Assembly (NCBI GenBank): GCA_038212375.1
Contig: JBBQUO010000009.1
Coordinates: forward strand, 1-25,488
Length of the DNA stretch: 25,488 bases
Source of the DNA: JBGTNQ01 sp038212375
GTDB lineage: Bacteria > Patescibacteriota > Minisyncoccia > Phycocordibacterales > Zambryskibacteraceae
Reading direction: 5' to 3'
Position numbers and translations under genes: made by a program. This document shows, one piece after another, positions 5,421 to 12,727 of this stretch (positions are counted from its first letter, which is position 1; every line of letters begins with the position of its first letter). The notes beneath the pieces were generated by a model. That model ran no database searches, was not told the DNA's origin, and saw only the letters and a program-made list of their open reading frames with translations.

Positions 5421-7829
5421 TCAAAACGCGATCTCAATACCATCTCCCCAATTGGTACCAACTTCTGCGTTTGCGACCAGCGTTATGCCTTTTGACTGCT
5501 CGAGAGTCAAGACACTTTCCATACACATTTTTATTTCTTTACATACTTCTTCTACTTTTTCTTCTCGTATTTCAAAGCAAAGTTCATCGTGTACTTGCAG
5601 GAGCATCCGTACATCTTTCTGTAATTTCTTTTTTACGATATACCCCGCGATCGCAATCATGGCGAGCTTCATAATATCCGCTGCGGTGCCTTGTACTGGA
5701 GCGTTTATCGCCATACGTTCTGCTGCAGCGCGAATATACGGGATCTTGGACTGTATTCCTTCGACATAGCGTCTGCGCCCGAAGAGGGTCTCGGTATATC
5801 CTTTTCGTACCGCATCTGCTTTTGTATGCTCAAGGTATTGTGCGATTCCTTCAAACTTTGCAAAGTATTCATTATAAAAAACCTGCGCCTCTTCCCTGCT
5901 GCCGCCAAGGTTTGAGCGTAAAGCGTTGACTCCCATCCCATAAAGAATTCCAAAGTTAATAACTTTTGCTTTTCTGCGCATCTCTTTATCTACTTTTTCA
6001 AACGGGACCGCGAAAACTTGTGATGCAACCGCTGTGTGAACATCCTCACCATTTCTAAAAATCTCGAGGAGTTTTTGGTCGTCCGAGAGTATTGCAGCTA
6101 CTCGAAGTTCGATCTGGGAGTAATCGAGCGAAACAAACTTGAAACCTTCTTCTGCTACAAACGCGTTACGAATATTTCTTCCGAGTTCAGTCTTGATCGG
6201 AATATTTTGGATATTTGGGTTAGTCGAAGACATGCGACCGGTCGTTGTTCCCATCTGACGGAGGTTTGTATGGAGCCTGTCTTCCTTATCGAGCGCTGTC
6301 GGAATGGTATCGATATAGGTTGAAAGAAGTTTTTGAAACTCTCGGTATTGCAAAACCAGCGAAATAATCGGGTGTAAGTCTCGCAATTTTTCGAGCTCAC
6401 TTTCACGGGTCGACTTCTCTCCTCCTGCAGTTTTTTTCATACCCTTTACCGTGAGTGCGAGTTTGTCAAAAATAATAACGCCAAGTTGTTTTGGGGAATT
6501 CACATTAAACTCTTCTCCTGCTTCTTTCCAGATCTTCGTTTGGAGAGCATCGAGCTTTTTGTGATAGTCAACAGAGAGAGATTTCAAATATTTTTTATCA
6601 ATCCTTACTCCCACTGCATCCATCCCCTTTACAATAGGCATCAGAGGCTTTTCCATTTCCTTAAAAATAAATGAACTGCCTCGTTTCGCAAGCTCAGACA
6701 TTATAATTTCTTGTGCTTTTTTGAAACTTCGGGTTTTTGCAAAGTTCAAAATTTCATCTTGAGTCGGGTTTGTAATATTAGAATCTACTACCCAGAGTGC
6801 GAGCGCTGTCTCTTCGAGATCTTGCAGAGAAACTTCTTCATCTTGCACGGCGCTGAGCGATGGTTGCGACATAGTTTCCTTCGAAGCTTTTTCTCCTGTC
6901 ACCACCTCTTTGAGACGGTTATTGAGAGTCCTAAACTCGAGTTCAGTAAATAATGTATCGATATCACTCTGCACAAAAGCCTCTCTCCATGGGAGCTCCA
7001 ATTTAAAATCAATCGGTGCATCTCTGCGAATGGTCGCAAGCATCTTTGAAAAGACTGCTTCTTCTTCGTTGTCAGAAAGAAGTGTAATGATGCGATCGGT
7101 CAGTCCAGCTTTTTTAAAACTCTCTGGATTTTTCTTGAGAGTTTTATACATCTCCTCAATTGTTCCAAAGGTTGTGATGAGAGTCGTTGCAGTTTTTTCT
7201 CCGATTCCCTTGATACCAATGATATTATCTGACGGATCTCCTCGAAGCCCTTTGTAGTCTGGAAGGAGTTTTGGGAGAAACTGAAAACGCTCCAAAACCT
7301 TTTCTACATCATACAAAATGGTGTCATGAATTCCTTTTTTAAGGGTATAGACTTGCACTCGATCTTTCTCGACAAGCTGAAGGGTGTCCATATCTCCAGA
7401 TGCAATAACGATCTCAAGGTTTTTTTCGTTCTTTGTCTGCTCCGTTATGGTACCGAGCATATCGTCAGCTTCAAACCCTGCGAGTGAATAGACGGGAATG
7501 TGAAAAGCTTTGAATACATCCAGCGAGCGCTTTATCTGTGTGGCGAGATCATCATCTGTCTCTTTCCTTCCTGCTTTGTAGTCTTTGTATGCTTCATGTC
7601 TATAGGTCGGCGACGGCAAATCAAAACACGCGACAATATAATCAGGTTGGAGCTCTCCTATGATTTTGATGAGCATTGCAATGAGTCCATAGAGTGCGCC
7701 AGTAGGCTCACCTTTCGATGATGCAAACTCTGGGAGTGCGTGATATGCACGATGAAGAATCGCATGACTATCTAAAAGCACTAAACGTTTTTTGGGAATG
7801 CTATTATTTTTTTTACTTTCTTTTGACAT
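5421..7829 (-). CDS. polA: DNA polymerase I, with 5'-3' exonuclease, without functional proofreading domain
   Basis: PolA fills gaps and removes RNA primers. Residues 14-300 form the 5'-3' exonuclease (RLVLLDSHAILHRAYHALP, FEADDMLGTI, SGDMDTLQL, GDPSDNIIGIKGIGEKTA). The polymerase domain has motif A DYSQIELRVA near 568, motif B RRKAKVINFGILYGMG near 621 and motif C LQVHDELCFE near 745. Motif B has Phe at the position that in this family favours deoxy over dideoxy nucleotides. Only about 90 residues separate the two domains and no DxE exonuclease motif is seen, so the 3'-5' proofreading domain appears lost; total 802 residues against 928 in E. coli. The ATG at 7829 is preceded by GAGG. It lies 67 nt after tsaE and before the holA-like gene, likely one transcription unit. 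Confidence 0.97.
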   Translation of the reverse strand: MSKESKKNNSIPKKRLVLLDSHAILHRAYHALPEFASSKGEPTGALYGLIAMLIKIIGELQPDYIVACFDLPSPTYRHEAYKDYKAGRKETDDDLATQIKRSLDVFKAFHIPVYSLAGFEADDMLGTITEQTKNEKNLEIVIASGDMDTLQLVEKDRVQVYTLKKGIHDTILYDVEKVLERFQFLPKLLPDYKGLRGDPSDNIIGIKGIGEKTATTLITTFGTIEEMYKTLKKNPESFKKAGLTDRIITLLSDNEEEAVFSKMLATIRRDAPIDFKLELPWREAFVQSDIDTLFTELEFRTLNNRLKEVVTGEKASKETMSQPSLSAVQDEEVSLQDLEETALALWVVDSNITNPTQDEILNFAKTRSFKKAQEIIMSELAKRGSSFIFKEMEKPLMPIVKGMDAVGVRIDKKYLKSLSVDYHKKLDALQTKIWKEAGEEFNVNSPKQLGVIIFDKLALTVKGMKKTAGGEKSTRESELEKLRDLHPIISLVLQYREFQKLLSTYIDTIPTALDKEDRLHTNLRQMGTTTGRMSSTNPNIQNIPIKTELGRNIRNAFVAEEGFKFVSLDYSQIELRVAAILSDDQKLLEIFRNGEDVHTAVASQVFAVPFEKVDKEMRRKAKVINFGILYGMGVNALRSNLGGSREEAQVFYNEYFAKFEGIAQYLEHTKADAVRKGYTETLFGRRRYVEGIQSKIPYIRAAAERMAINAPVQGTAADIMKLAMIAIAGYIVKKKLQKDVRMLLQVHDELCFEIREEKVEEVCKEIKMCMESVLTLEQSKGITLVANAEVGTNWGDGIEIAF

Positions 7830-7896
7830 AGTGCCTCAAATGTTTTTTTGAATTAAGAATTAACATGTATCTCAATCCTGTTTTATACACTTCACT

Positions 7897-8349
7897 TTAT
7901 TGAAGTAAAATTTCTCTCGTTTCCGCATCTATGTGGTTAAGGTTAATCTTTCTTGCATTGCTTGGTATAAGACCCTTCACCATCTCAGGCCACTCTATCA
8001 CAATAAGATTCTCTGGATTGGAAACTATGTCGCGCCAACCAAGATGGATAAGCTCATCTTCTTTTTCTAGTCGGTATGCATCGATATGGATAAGGTGAGT
8101 GAATGACAGCTTGTAGGTGTTAGCTTGTAGTTTGTAAAAATTCATAATAACAAAAGTGGGGCTTGTGATTTCATTTTTTGGAATACCAAGAAGATTACCG
8201 AGCTCTTTTGTGAAGGTAGTCTTCCCCGTTCCAAGATCACCAGAGAGTGTAAGAACTGTCGCGGTACTTTGAGGTATAAGACTTTGTAAAAAAGTTTCTG
8301 CTACTACCCTTGTATCTGCGAGATTTTTTGAAGTAATTGGAGTATTCAC
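7897..8349 (-). CDS. tsaE: tRNA threonylcarbamoyladenosine biosynthesis ATPase TsaE
   Basis: TsaE is the ATPase that, with TsaB and TsaD, makes the t6A modification on ANN-decoding tRNAs. The Walker A loop LSGDLGTGKTTFTKELG is at about residues 39-55, followed by EITSPTFVIMNFY, HIDAYRLEKEDEL and LIVIEWPEM (Walker B-like). Length is 150 residues, as usual. The start is GTG at 8349; TAGAAT (8356-8361) ends 6 nt upstream, consistent with a leaderless mRNA. Between SPTF and IDAYRL there are about seven more residues than in the B. subtilis protein as I recall it, and this segment (KLQANTYKLSF) is encoded by a copy of the AGCT-rich repeat found between genes. The reading frame stays open, so the gene is probably functional. 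polA follows. Confidence 0.93.
   Translation of the reverse strand: MNTPITSKNLADTRVVAETFLQSLIPQSTATVLTLSGDLGTGKTTFTKELGNLLGIPKNEITSPTFVIMNFYKLQANTYKLSFTHLIHIDAYRLEKEDELIHLGWRDIVSNPENLIVIEWPEMVKGLIPSNARKINLNHIDAETREILLQ
8105..8137. repeat. AGCT-rich repeat, copy 3, inside tsaE
   Basis: GACAGCTTGTAGGTGTTAGC continuing TTGTAGTTTGT resembles the intergenic copy at 5385-5415. Its length is in-frame with tsaE and encodes the poorly conserved surface segment YKLQANTYKLS. Confidence 0.5.
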
Positions 8350-8394
8350 TCTCTCATTCTATAGGAATACCTATGTTTTGAAAGTAAAAAAGAA

Positions 8395-8425
8395 GAGCGC
8401 GTTTTGCCTTTGGCAAAACGCGCTC
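8395..8425 (-). terminator. Intrinsic terminator of the putative lipoprotein gene
   Basis: GAGCGCGTTTTGCC (8395-8408) and GGCAAAACGCGCTC (8412-8425) form a 14-bp perfect stem with a 3-nt loop. On the minus strand it is followed by a T-rich stretch, fitting termination of the gene at 8447-8848. Confidence 0.85.
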
Positions 8426-8446
8426 AAACCCTTTCTTCTGCTTCTT

Positions 8447-8848
8447 CTACGGACGGAACAAATTGTCCGTAAGTGTCCACTGATACGTCTGCCCTGGTTG
8501 GCGATAGTTGTTGTATCCATTACGATTCAACAAGTAGTCATACGCTGTGTGGAACTGTGCATTCGAAGATCCGACCTTTCTGCCGTACCTGAAGGCCTCA
8601 GCAAACAGCATGGCTTCAGGTCCACAGTTACGATAATGGACCTGCACCATTGCAGTGTCCACCGCTCGGTTCAACGAATGAACCTGTATACCGCAAAAAC
8701 TTACTCGAACCGAATCCATCGATGTCTTGTTAGTGACGAAGACGTAGTTAGATTGCGGGTCAGGCATAGTGCGGACATGAACGCCAATGCAGGCGGTCGT
8801 GTTCATGGAGAGCAGTACGAGAGAAAGGGAAACAAGGAGCTTTTTCAT
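8447..8848 (-). CDS. Putative lipoprotein, unknown function
   Basis: The 133-residue protein starts with a signal peptide (MKKLLVSLSLVLLSMNTTAC) ending in a lipobox-like TTAC, so Cys20 could be lipid-modified and anchored outside the membrane. The mature part contains VHVRTMPDPQSNYVFVTNK, an internal pair CGIQVHSLNRAVDTAMVQVH and RNCGPEAMLFAEAFRYG, and a Tyr/Asn-rich tail (YDYLLNRNGYNNYRQPG). Three cysteines lie in the whole protein. I recognise no family. GAGG lies about 9 nt before the ATG, the promoter has perfect consensus hexamers, and a strong terminator follows. Its base composition is more G/C-rich than the neighbours. These self-contained signals suggest possible horizontal acquisition. 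The antisense reading 8378-8881 is rejected. Confidence 0.65.
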   Translation of the reverse strand: MKKLLVSLSLVLLSMNTTACIGVHVRTMPDPQSNYVFVTNKTSMDSVRVSFCGIQVHSLNRAVDTAMVQVHYRNCGPEAMLFAEAFRYGRKVGSSNAQFHTAYDYLLNRNGYNNYRQPGQTYQWTLTDNLFRP

Positions 8849-8907
8849 ACCAGTAAACCTCGGAGAGTGGGTTTGTTATAAGGATTATTCCTTACTGATC
8901 TGAATAT

Positions 8908-8937
8908 ATTATATAACATATACATGCTATTTGTCAA
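8908..8937 (-). promoter_or_regulatory. Consensus sigma70 promoter of the putative lipoprotein gene
   Basis: On the minus strand, TTGACA (8932-8937) and TATAAT (8908-8913) are separated by 18 nt. Both hexamers are perfect. Transcription would start near 8901, giving a leader of about 50 nt with a GAGG ribosome site before the ATG at 8848. Confidence 0.7.
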
Positions 8938-8987
8938 TATCCACAGAAGGGCTCTGTTTGGGCCTCGTTCTCCCCTTCTTTTATGGG

Positions 8988-9015
8988 TTACCTTGAGGTC
9001 CCTAGGTGATACAAT
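8988..9015 (+). promoter_or_regulatory. Promoter of pilB, leaderless type
   Basis: TACAAT at 9010-9015 ends 7 nt before the ATG at 9023. A weak -35 TTACCT at 8988-8993 lies 16 nt upstream. This placement supports 9023, not 8924, as the start of pilB. Confidence 0.45.
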
Positions 9016-9022
9016 AAGAGTC

Positions 9023-10714
9023 ATGACACAGACCCTGCCAGACTTCAACGAAGAGAAGTCACTCAAAAAATTCGACATCTTAAGAAAACAGGAGGAAGAA
9101 GACCTAGCCCAGGCACTATCCGGTAAGTATGGTGTCGGATATCTTGATCTTTCGATTATACCCATCAATATTGATGCGCTTCGGGTGATTCGTGAGGATG
9201 ATGCACGCACATCTCAAATAGCAGCATTCAACATCATAGACAAAAAAATTGATGTGGCTGTACTTTCTCCGCAAAGCGATCGTACAATCTCTGCTATAGA
9301 AAAACTAAAAGATGCTGGATACAGCCCTACCATTTATATGGTCTCTCATGAAAGCCTTAGGAAGGTCTGGGATCGGTACAAGGACCTTTCGTACTCCTTT
9401 GAAACAAAAGGTGGAGCTATTGATATTTCAAACGATGAAATTGTAGAACTCCTTTCAAAGGTGCGCGGCGTCGGTGATGTTAAAACAGAGATCGAGTCTG
9501 TGCTTTCTCAGAAAAAGAGTTATCGTATTTCCAAAATACTTGAAATCATCGTTGCAGGAGCACTTGCGACCAAAGCATCTGATATTCACCTTGAACCAGA
9601 AGAAGGGTATGTACGTCTTCGATATCGCCTCGATGGAGTGCTGACTGATATTTTAGAATTCGATCGTGATACCTATAAGCTGCTACTTTCTCGAGTAAAG
9701 CTTATTTCAAATCTAAAGCTCAATCTTTCGGGCGCACAAGATGGAAGATTCTCTATAAAGCTTCAAACCGGAGAAATCGAAATCCGCACATCTCTTCTTC
9801 CTGGAGCATATGCAGAATCTATTGTGCTTCGAGTACTCAATCCAAACGCCATTTCGGTCTCTCTTGAAAATCTCGGCATTCACCCAAGACTTCTTACAAT
9901 CTTGCTCCATGAAATTTCCAAACCTACAGGACTTATCCTGACTACAGGCCCAACAGGATCAGGAAAAACGACCTCTCTCTATGCGTTTCTAAAAAAAATT
10001 CATAGCTCAGATATCAAAATTATCACGATCGAAAATCCAATCGAATATCATCTTCCTGGAATCGTTCAAACTCAAACAGATGAGGCAAAACACTACACAT
10101 TCCTCGAGGGACTCCGAAGTGTTCTGCGACAAGACCCTGACGTTATTATGGTTGGAGAAATTCGTGACAACGAAACGGCGGAGATTGCGGTAAACGCAGC
10201 GCTCACAGGACACCTTGTGTTCTCAACACTGCACACCAACAATGCAGCGGGAACATTTCCGCGACTAATTGATCTTGGAGTAAACCCAAAAGTAATTACG
10301 TCGGCAATTAATATTGCAATTGCACAAAGACTTCTCCGCACACTCTGTACAACATGTCGCAAAGAAAAAACGCCAGATGCGAGTGAGCGTGCACTCATTG
10401 ACGAAACACTTCGTTCAATTGTAGATAAGAGTTATATCGAAGGCATCCAAACGGAAAAAATCTGGGAACCAGTAGGTTGTTCAGCGTGCAATAAAAGCGG
10501 CTACAAAGGCAGAATAGGTATATATGAGGCCATATTAGCCGATAAAAACATTGAAGCTGTAGTACTTCAAAATCCTAGTGAACGTGAAATTAAAGTTGCC
10601 GCAGCATCACAAAATATTCTTGATATGAAACAGGATGGTGTTTTAAAAATTTTGCAAGGATTGACTTCAGTTACCGAACTTGGCCGAGTGATAGATTTGG
10701 GGCAAGAAGCATAA
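9023..10714 (+). CDS. pilB: Type IV pilus assembly ATPase PilB (GspE/PilB family)
   Basis: PilB is the cytoplasmic hexameric ATPase that powers pilin polymerisation. The ATG at 9023 gives 563 residues beginning MTQTLPDFNEE; the open frame extends upstream to 8924, but those residues look unlike protein and would overlap the promoters. Regions in order: MshEN-type N-domain to about residue 150, then the ATPase with ASDIHLEPEEGYVRLRYRLDG, Walker A GPTGSGKTTSLYAFL, Asp box TIENPIEYHLPGIVQTQ, Walker B DPDVIMVGEIRDNETAEIA, His box GHLVFSTLHTNNAAG, and a tetracysteine zinc site CTTC...CSAC. No other pilus gene is adjacent. A small hairpin over the stop codon and the structured RNA follow. Confidence 0.95.
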   Translation: MTQTLPDFNEEKSLKKFDILRKQEEEDLAQALSGKYGVGYLDLSIIPINIDALRVIREDDARTSQIAAFNIIDKKIDVAVLSPQSDRTISAIEKLKDAGYSPTIYMVSHESLRKVWDRYKDLSYSFETKGGAIDISNDEIVELLSKVRGVGDVKTEIESVLSQKKSYRISKILEIIVAGALATKASDIHLEPEEGYVRLRYRLDGVLTDILEFDRDTYKLLLSRVKLISNLKLNLSGAQDGRFSIKLQTGEIEIRTSLLPGAYAESIVLRVLNPNAISVSLENLGIHPRLLTILLHEISKPTGLILTTGPTGSGKTTSLYAFLKKIHSSDIKIITIENPIEYHLPGIVQTQTDEAKHYTFLEGLRSVLRQDPDVIMVGEIRDNETAEIAVNAALTGHLVFSTLHTNNAAGTFPRLIDLGVNPKVITSAINIAIAQRLLRTLCTTCRKEKTPDASERALIDETLRSIVDKSYIEGIQTEKIWEPVGCSACNKSGYKGRIGIYEAILADKNIEAVVLQNPSEREIKVAAASQNILDMKQDGVLKILQGLTSVTELGRVIDLGQEA

Positions 10715-10725
10715 AATCTTCTTGC
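10702..10725 (+). other. Hairpin over the pilB stop codon
   Basis: GCAAGAAG (10702-10709) pairs with CTTCTTGC (10718-10725) around CATAAAAT, which contains the pilB stop. There is no clear T run, so termination activity is uncertain; it may only protect the 3' end. Confidence 0.35.
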
Positions 10726-10750
10726 TACTTCGTTCTCAATTGTGAATAAT
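10722..10750 (+). promoter_or_regulatory. Promoter of the structured RNA
   Basis: TTGCTA (10722-10727) and AATAAT (10745-10750) are spaced by exactly 17 nt and match the consensus at four and five positions. The predicted start is near 10757. Confidence 0.45.
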
Positions 10751-10756
10751 ACGGTA

Positions 10757-11021
10757 GTAGAGTTTACAAAACACAACGCAGTACCAATGAAGATACTGCG
10801 TTGTGTGTAGGAATCAAACCGATAAATCTCTAAGCAACACTTTTAATAAAAGTACTAAAAGTCCGACGCAACGCTAAGGAGAAAACCAGTACGAGACGAG
10901 CTCGACCAGGATTTCCTCGAAGAAACGTCTGATTAAGCCTAGGGGGCCTCGTTGCTTAGAGATTTATATGTTGGATTCCAAAGAGGGTCAGAAAATGGGA
11001 TCACATGACCCCGTTTTTCTT
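10757..11021 (+). ncRNA. Candidate structured non-coding RNA, unassigned
   Basis: The 393-nt space between pilB and ruvB has no plausible ORF but contains a transcription unit. After the predicted promoter come a 13-bp perfect hairpin (10771-10783 with 10794-10806), a 17-bp perfect long-range stem (ATAAATCTCTAAGCAAC at 10822-10838 with 10951-10967) enclosing 112 nt, and an intrinsic terminator. Inside the closed domain are a small hairpin ACTTTT/AAAAGT (10839-10853), a possible AGACG/CGTCT stem (10894-10898 with 10926-10930), a possible AGGAGA/TTTCCT pairing (10877-10882 with 10912-10917), and purine-rich single-stranded patches. GCAACG at 10868-10873 could compete for CGTTGC at 10950-10955, suggesting a switchable or pseudoknotted fold. 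A closed rod of about 145 nt resembles 6S RNA or raiA-type RNAs in outline, but I cannot assign a family; RNase P, tmRNA and SRP signatures were not seen. Confidence 0.55.
10985..11018 (+). terminator. Intrinsic terminator of the structured RNA
   Basis: GGGTCA (10985-10990) pairs with TGACCC (11006-11011) around a 15-nt loop and is followed by a five-T run at 11014-11018. It separates the RNA from the ruvB promoter. Confidence 0.6.
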
Positions 11022-11095
11022 ACTTATAGAGTGTAGCATGCTCTCATTCTTTTGTCAACCCCGTAGTGAAACTTCGATAAGTTTCTACTTCCATA

Positions 11096-11101
11096 TATAA
11101 T
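11096..11101 (+). promoter_or_regulatory. -10 element of ruvB, leaderless type
   Basis: A perfect TATAAT ends 6 nt before the ATG at 11108. The -35 region 17 nt upstream (TTCGAT) is weak. This decides for the ATG at 11108 over the GTG at 11102, which would lie before the expected transcription start. Confidence 0.55.
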
Positions 11102-11107
11102 GTGCCT

Positions 11108-12127
11108 ATGACCAATACTCCGAGCACAGAACATGAAGATGGAGACTCATTGTTTCTTGATCAAACCCTTAGACCATCTCGTTGGGACGAATATATTGGC
11201 CAAAAAAACATCAAAGATAACTTGAGTATCCTGATTAGTGCTGCACAGGAACGCAAACATCCACCAGAACATATTCTTTTTTATGGACCACCAGGGCTTG
11301 GCAAAACAACACTTGCGCACCTCATCGCAAAAGAGACTGGATCACAAATGAAAGTAACATCCGGCCCAGCAATTGAAAAAATTGGTGATCTTGCTTCGAT
11401 CCTTACGAATCTTTCTCCGGGTGATATTTTATTTATTGACGAAATCCACAGACTGAACAAAACGATTGAGGAGGTACTCTATCCTGCAATGGAATCTGGT
11501 TCCCTTGATATTATTATTGGAAAGGGTCCATCAGCAAGAACCATCCAGCTCGAGCTTCCGCCGTTTACCCTTATCGCAGCGACTACAAAAATCGGACTGA
11601 TCTCTTCCCCACTTCGCTCTCGCTTTAGCGGTGGGGTGTTTCGACTTGAGTTTTATACAGACAAAGAAATAGAAGAAATTCTAAAGCGTTCTGGAAAAAT
11701 TCTTGGTATTGATGTGCCGCAAGACTCTGCAGAGGAGATCGCGAAGCGCAGTCGATACACTCCGCGTACCGCAAACTATCTGTTGAAGCGTGTGCGCGAC
11801 TTCGCACAAGTACACAAGAAACCATTTGAGCGTGAGCTTGTGGAGAAAGCTTTGACGCTTGTAGGGGTAGACAGTATGGGGCTTAATCCATCAGACAGAA
11901 TGCTTATTGAAGCCATTGCTCATAAGTTTGGAGGTGGTCCTGTAGGGCTTAATACGCTTGGTGCTGCCCTCTCCGAAGAGGAAGGTACTATTGAGGAGTT
12001 CAATGAACCATACCTTATCCAAATCGGCTTTTTGGAGCGTACGCCGCGCGGAAGAACTCTAACTGAGCGTGCGTATCTCCACCTCGGACTTACTCCCCCT
12101 GCAAATCTTCAGGAAAAATTACTATAA
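11108..12127 (+). CDS. ruvB: Holliday junction branch migration ATPase RuvB
   Basis: RuvB is the AAA+ motor that drives branch migration with RuvA. The protein of 339 residues has the N-terminal signature LRPSRWDEYIGQ, Walker A FYGPPGLGKTTLAHLIAKE, the RuvB-specific TSGPAIEKIGDLASIL, Walker B ILFIDEIHRLNK, the beta-hairpin region that contacts RuvA (LDIIIGKGPSARTIQLELPP), sensor 1 AATTKIGLISSPLRSRF and sensor 2 RYTPRTANYLLKRVRDFA. The C-terminal winged helix has GLNTLGAALSEEEGTIEE and FLERTPRGRTLTERA. Most bacteria have GATTR at sensor 1; AATTK here is a small deviation. yebC and ruvC follow on the same strand, a common grouping, but ruvA is not in the window. Length is normal. Confidence 0.97.
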   Translation: MTNTPSTEHEDGDSLFLDQTLRPSRWDEYIGQKNIKDNLSILISAAQERKHPPEHILFYGPPGLGKTTLAHLIAKETGSQMKVTSGPAIEKIGDLASILTNLSPGDILFIDEIHRLNKTIEEVLYPAMESGSLDIIIGKGPSARTIQLELPPFTLIAATTKIGLISSPLRSRFSGGVFRLEFYTDKEIEEILKRSGKILGIDVPQDSAEEIAKRSRYTPRTANYLLKRVRDFAQVHKKPFERELVEKALTLVGVDSMGLNPSDRMLIEAIAHKFGGGPVGLNTLGAALSEEEGTIEEFNEPYLIQIGFLERTPRGRTLTERAYLHLGLTPPANLQEKLL

Positions 12128-12129
12128 AT

Positions 12130-12192
12130 TTAGCTTATTGATCTATTTGGTCTTCTTGTATTAAGCTATAAGCTGTTCACTAAAAGCTAAAA
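12130..12192. repeat. AGCT-rich degenerate intergenic repeat, copy 4
   Basis: The gap between ruvB and yebC contains TTTAGCTTATTGATC, then TTAAGCTATAAGCTGTTCAC and TAAAAGCTAAAAC. The words match the other copies in the window. It may also provide a weak -10 (TAAAAC, 6 nt before the yebC ATG). Confidence 0.45.
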
Positions 12193-12199
12193 CCTCATC

Positions 12200-12727
12200 A
12201 TGTCCGGTCACAATAAATGGTCAAAAATTAAGCGTCAGAAAGAGAAAACTGATGGACAGAAAAGTAAAATCTTTGGAAAGATGGTGCGTGTTATCAGTGT
12301 GGAAGCAAAAAAGGCAGGAGGAAATCTCACAGCACCTGGGCTGCGTACTGCGATAGAAAAAGCTCAAGCTGCGAATGTGCCGAAAGATAATATTGAGCGT
12401 GCGATCAAAAAAGCTACCGAATCGAGTGCTGCAATGGACGCAGTCACATATGAAGCCTACGGACCTGGAGGCACTGCCATTATTATAGAAGCCCTCACTG
12501 AAAATCGGAACAAAGCGGCTCAGGAAATAAAACATATTCTCTCAAATAACGGACTCGAACTTGCAGCGATGGGATCTGCAACGTGGGCATTTGAAAAAAA
12601 CAACGAAGGCTGGAATCCGACCATGACCGTTCCTCTGTCTGATGAAGACGGTGAAAAGCTCGGGGTACTGATCGATGAACTCGAAGAAAATGACGAAGTG
12701 CAAGAAGTGTTTACGAACGCTGAATAA
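12200..12727 (+). CDS. YebC/PmpR-family protein, short form
   Basis: The protein begins MSGHNKWSKIKRQKEKTDG, the hallmark start of the YebC family, followed by KIFGKMVRVISVEAKKAGG, NVPKDNIERAIKKAT and TYEAYGPGGTAIIIEALTEN, then SNNGLELAAMGSATWAFEK. Family members have been described as transcriptional regulators and, more recently, as ribosome-associated factors that relieve translation stalling. Usual length is 235-250 residues; this one has 175, and the loss falls in the C-terminal part of the third domain, after GVLIDELEENDEVQEVFTN. Such short forms fit the compact genome style. Its stop codon overlaps the ruvC start in TAATG, so the two are translationally coupled. Confidence 0.9.
   Translation: MSGHNKWSKIKRQKEKTDGQKSKIFGKMVRVISVEAKKAGGNLTAPGLRTAIEKAQAANVPKDNIERAIKKATESSAAMDAVTYEAYGPGGTAIIIEALTENRNKAAQEIKHILSNNGLELAAMGSATWAFEKNNEGWNPTMTVPLSDEDGEKLGVLIDELEENDEVQEVFTNAE

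Noticed and set aside
8378..8881. 167-residue plus-strand open frame
   Set aside because: It is antisense to the putative lipoprotein gene, whose signal peptide, ribosome site, promoter and terminator all fit the minus strand.
8924..9022. N-terminal extension of PilB
   Set aside because: The upstream residues resemble no PilB, and the predicted promoter (TACAAT at 9010-9015) lies within the extension.
10771..10806. 13-bp hairpin as the pilB terminator
   Set aside because: There is no T run after the stem, and it lies downstream of a plausible promoter, so it was treated as part of the structured RNA.
10822..10967. Assignment of the closed RNA domain to 6S, raiA or SRP RNA
   Set aside because: The outline fits loosely but no diagnostic conserved sequence could be confirmed by eye; it was left unassigned.
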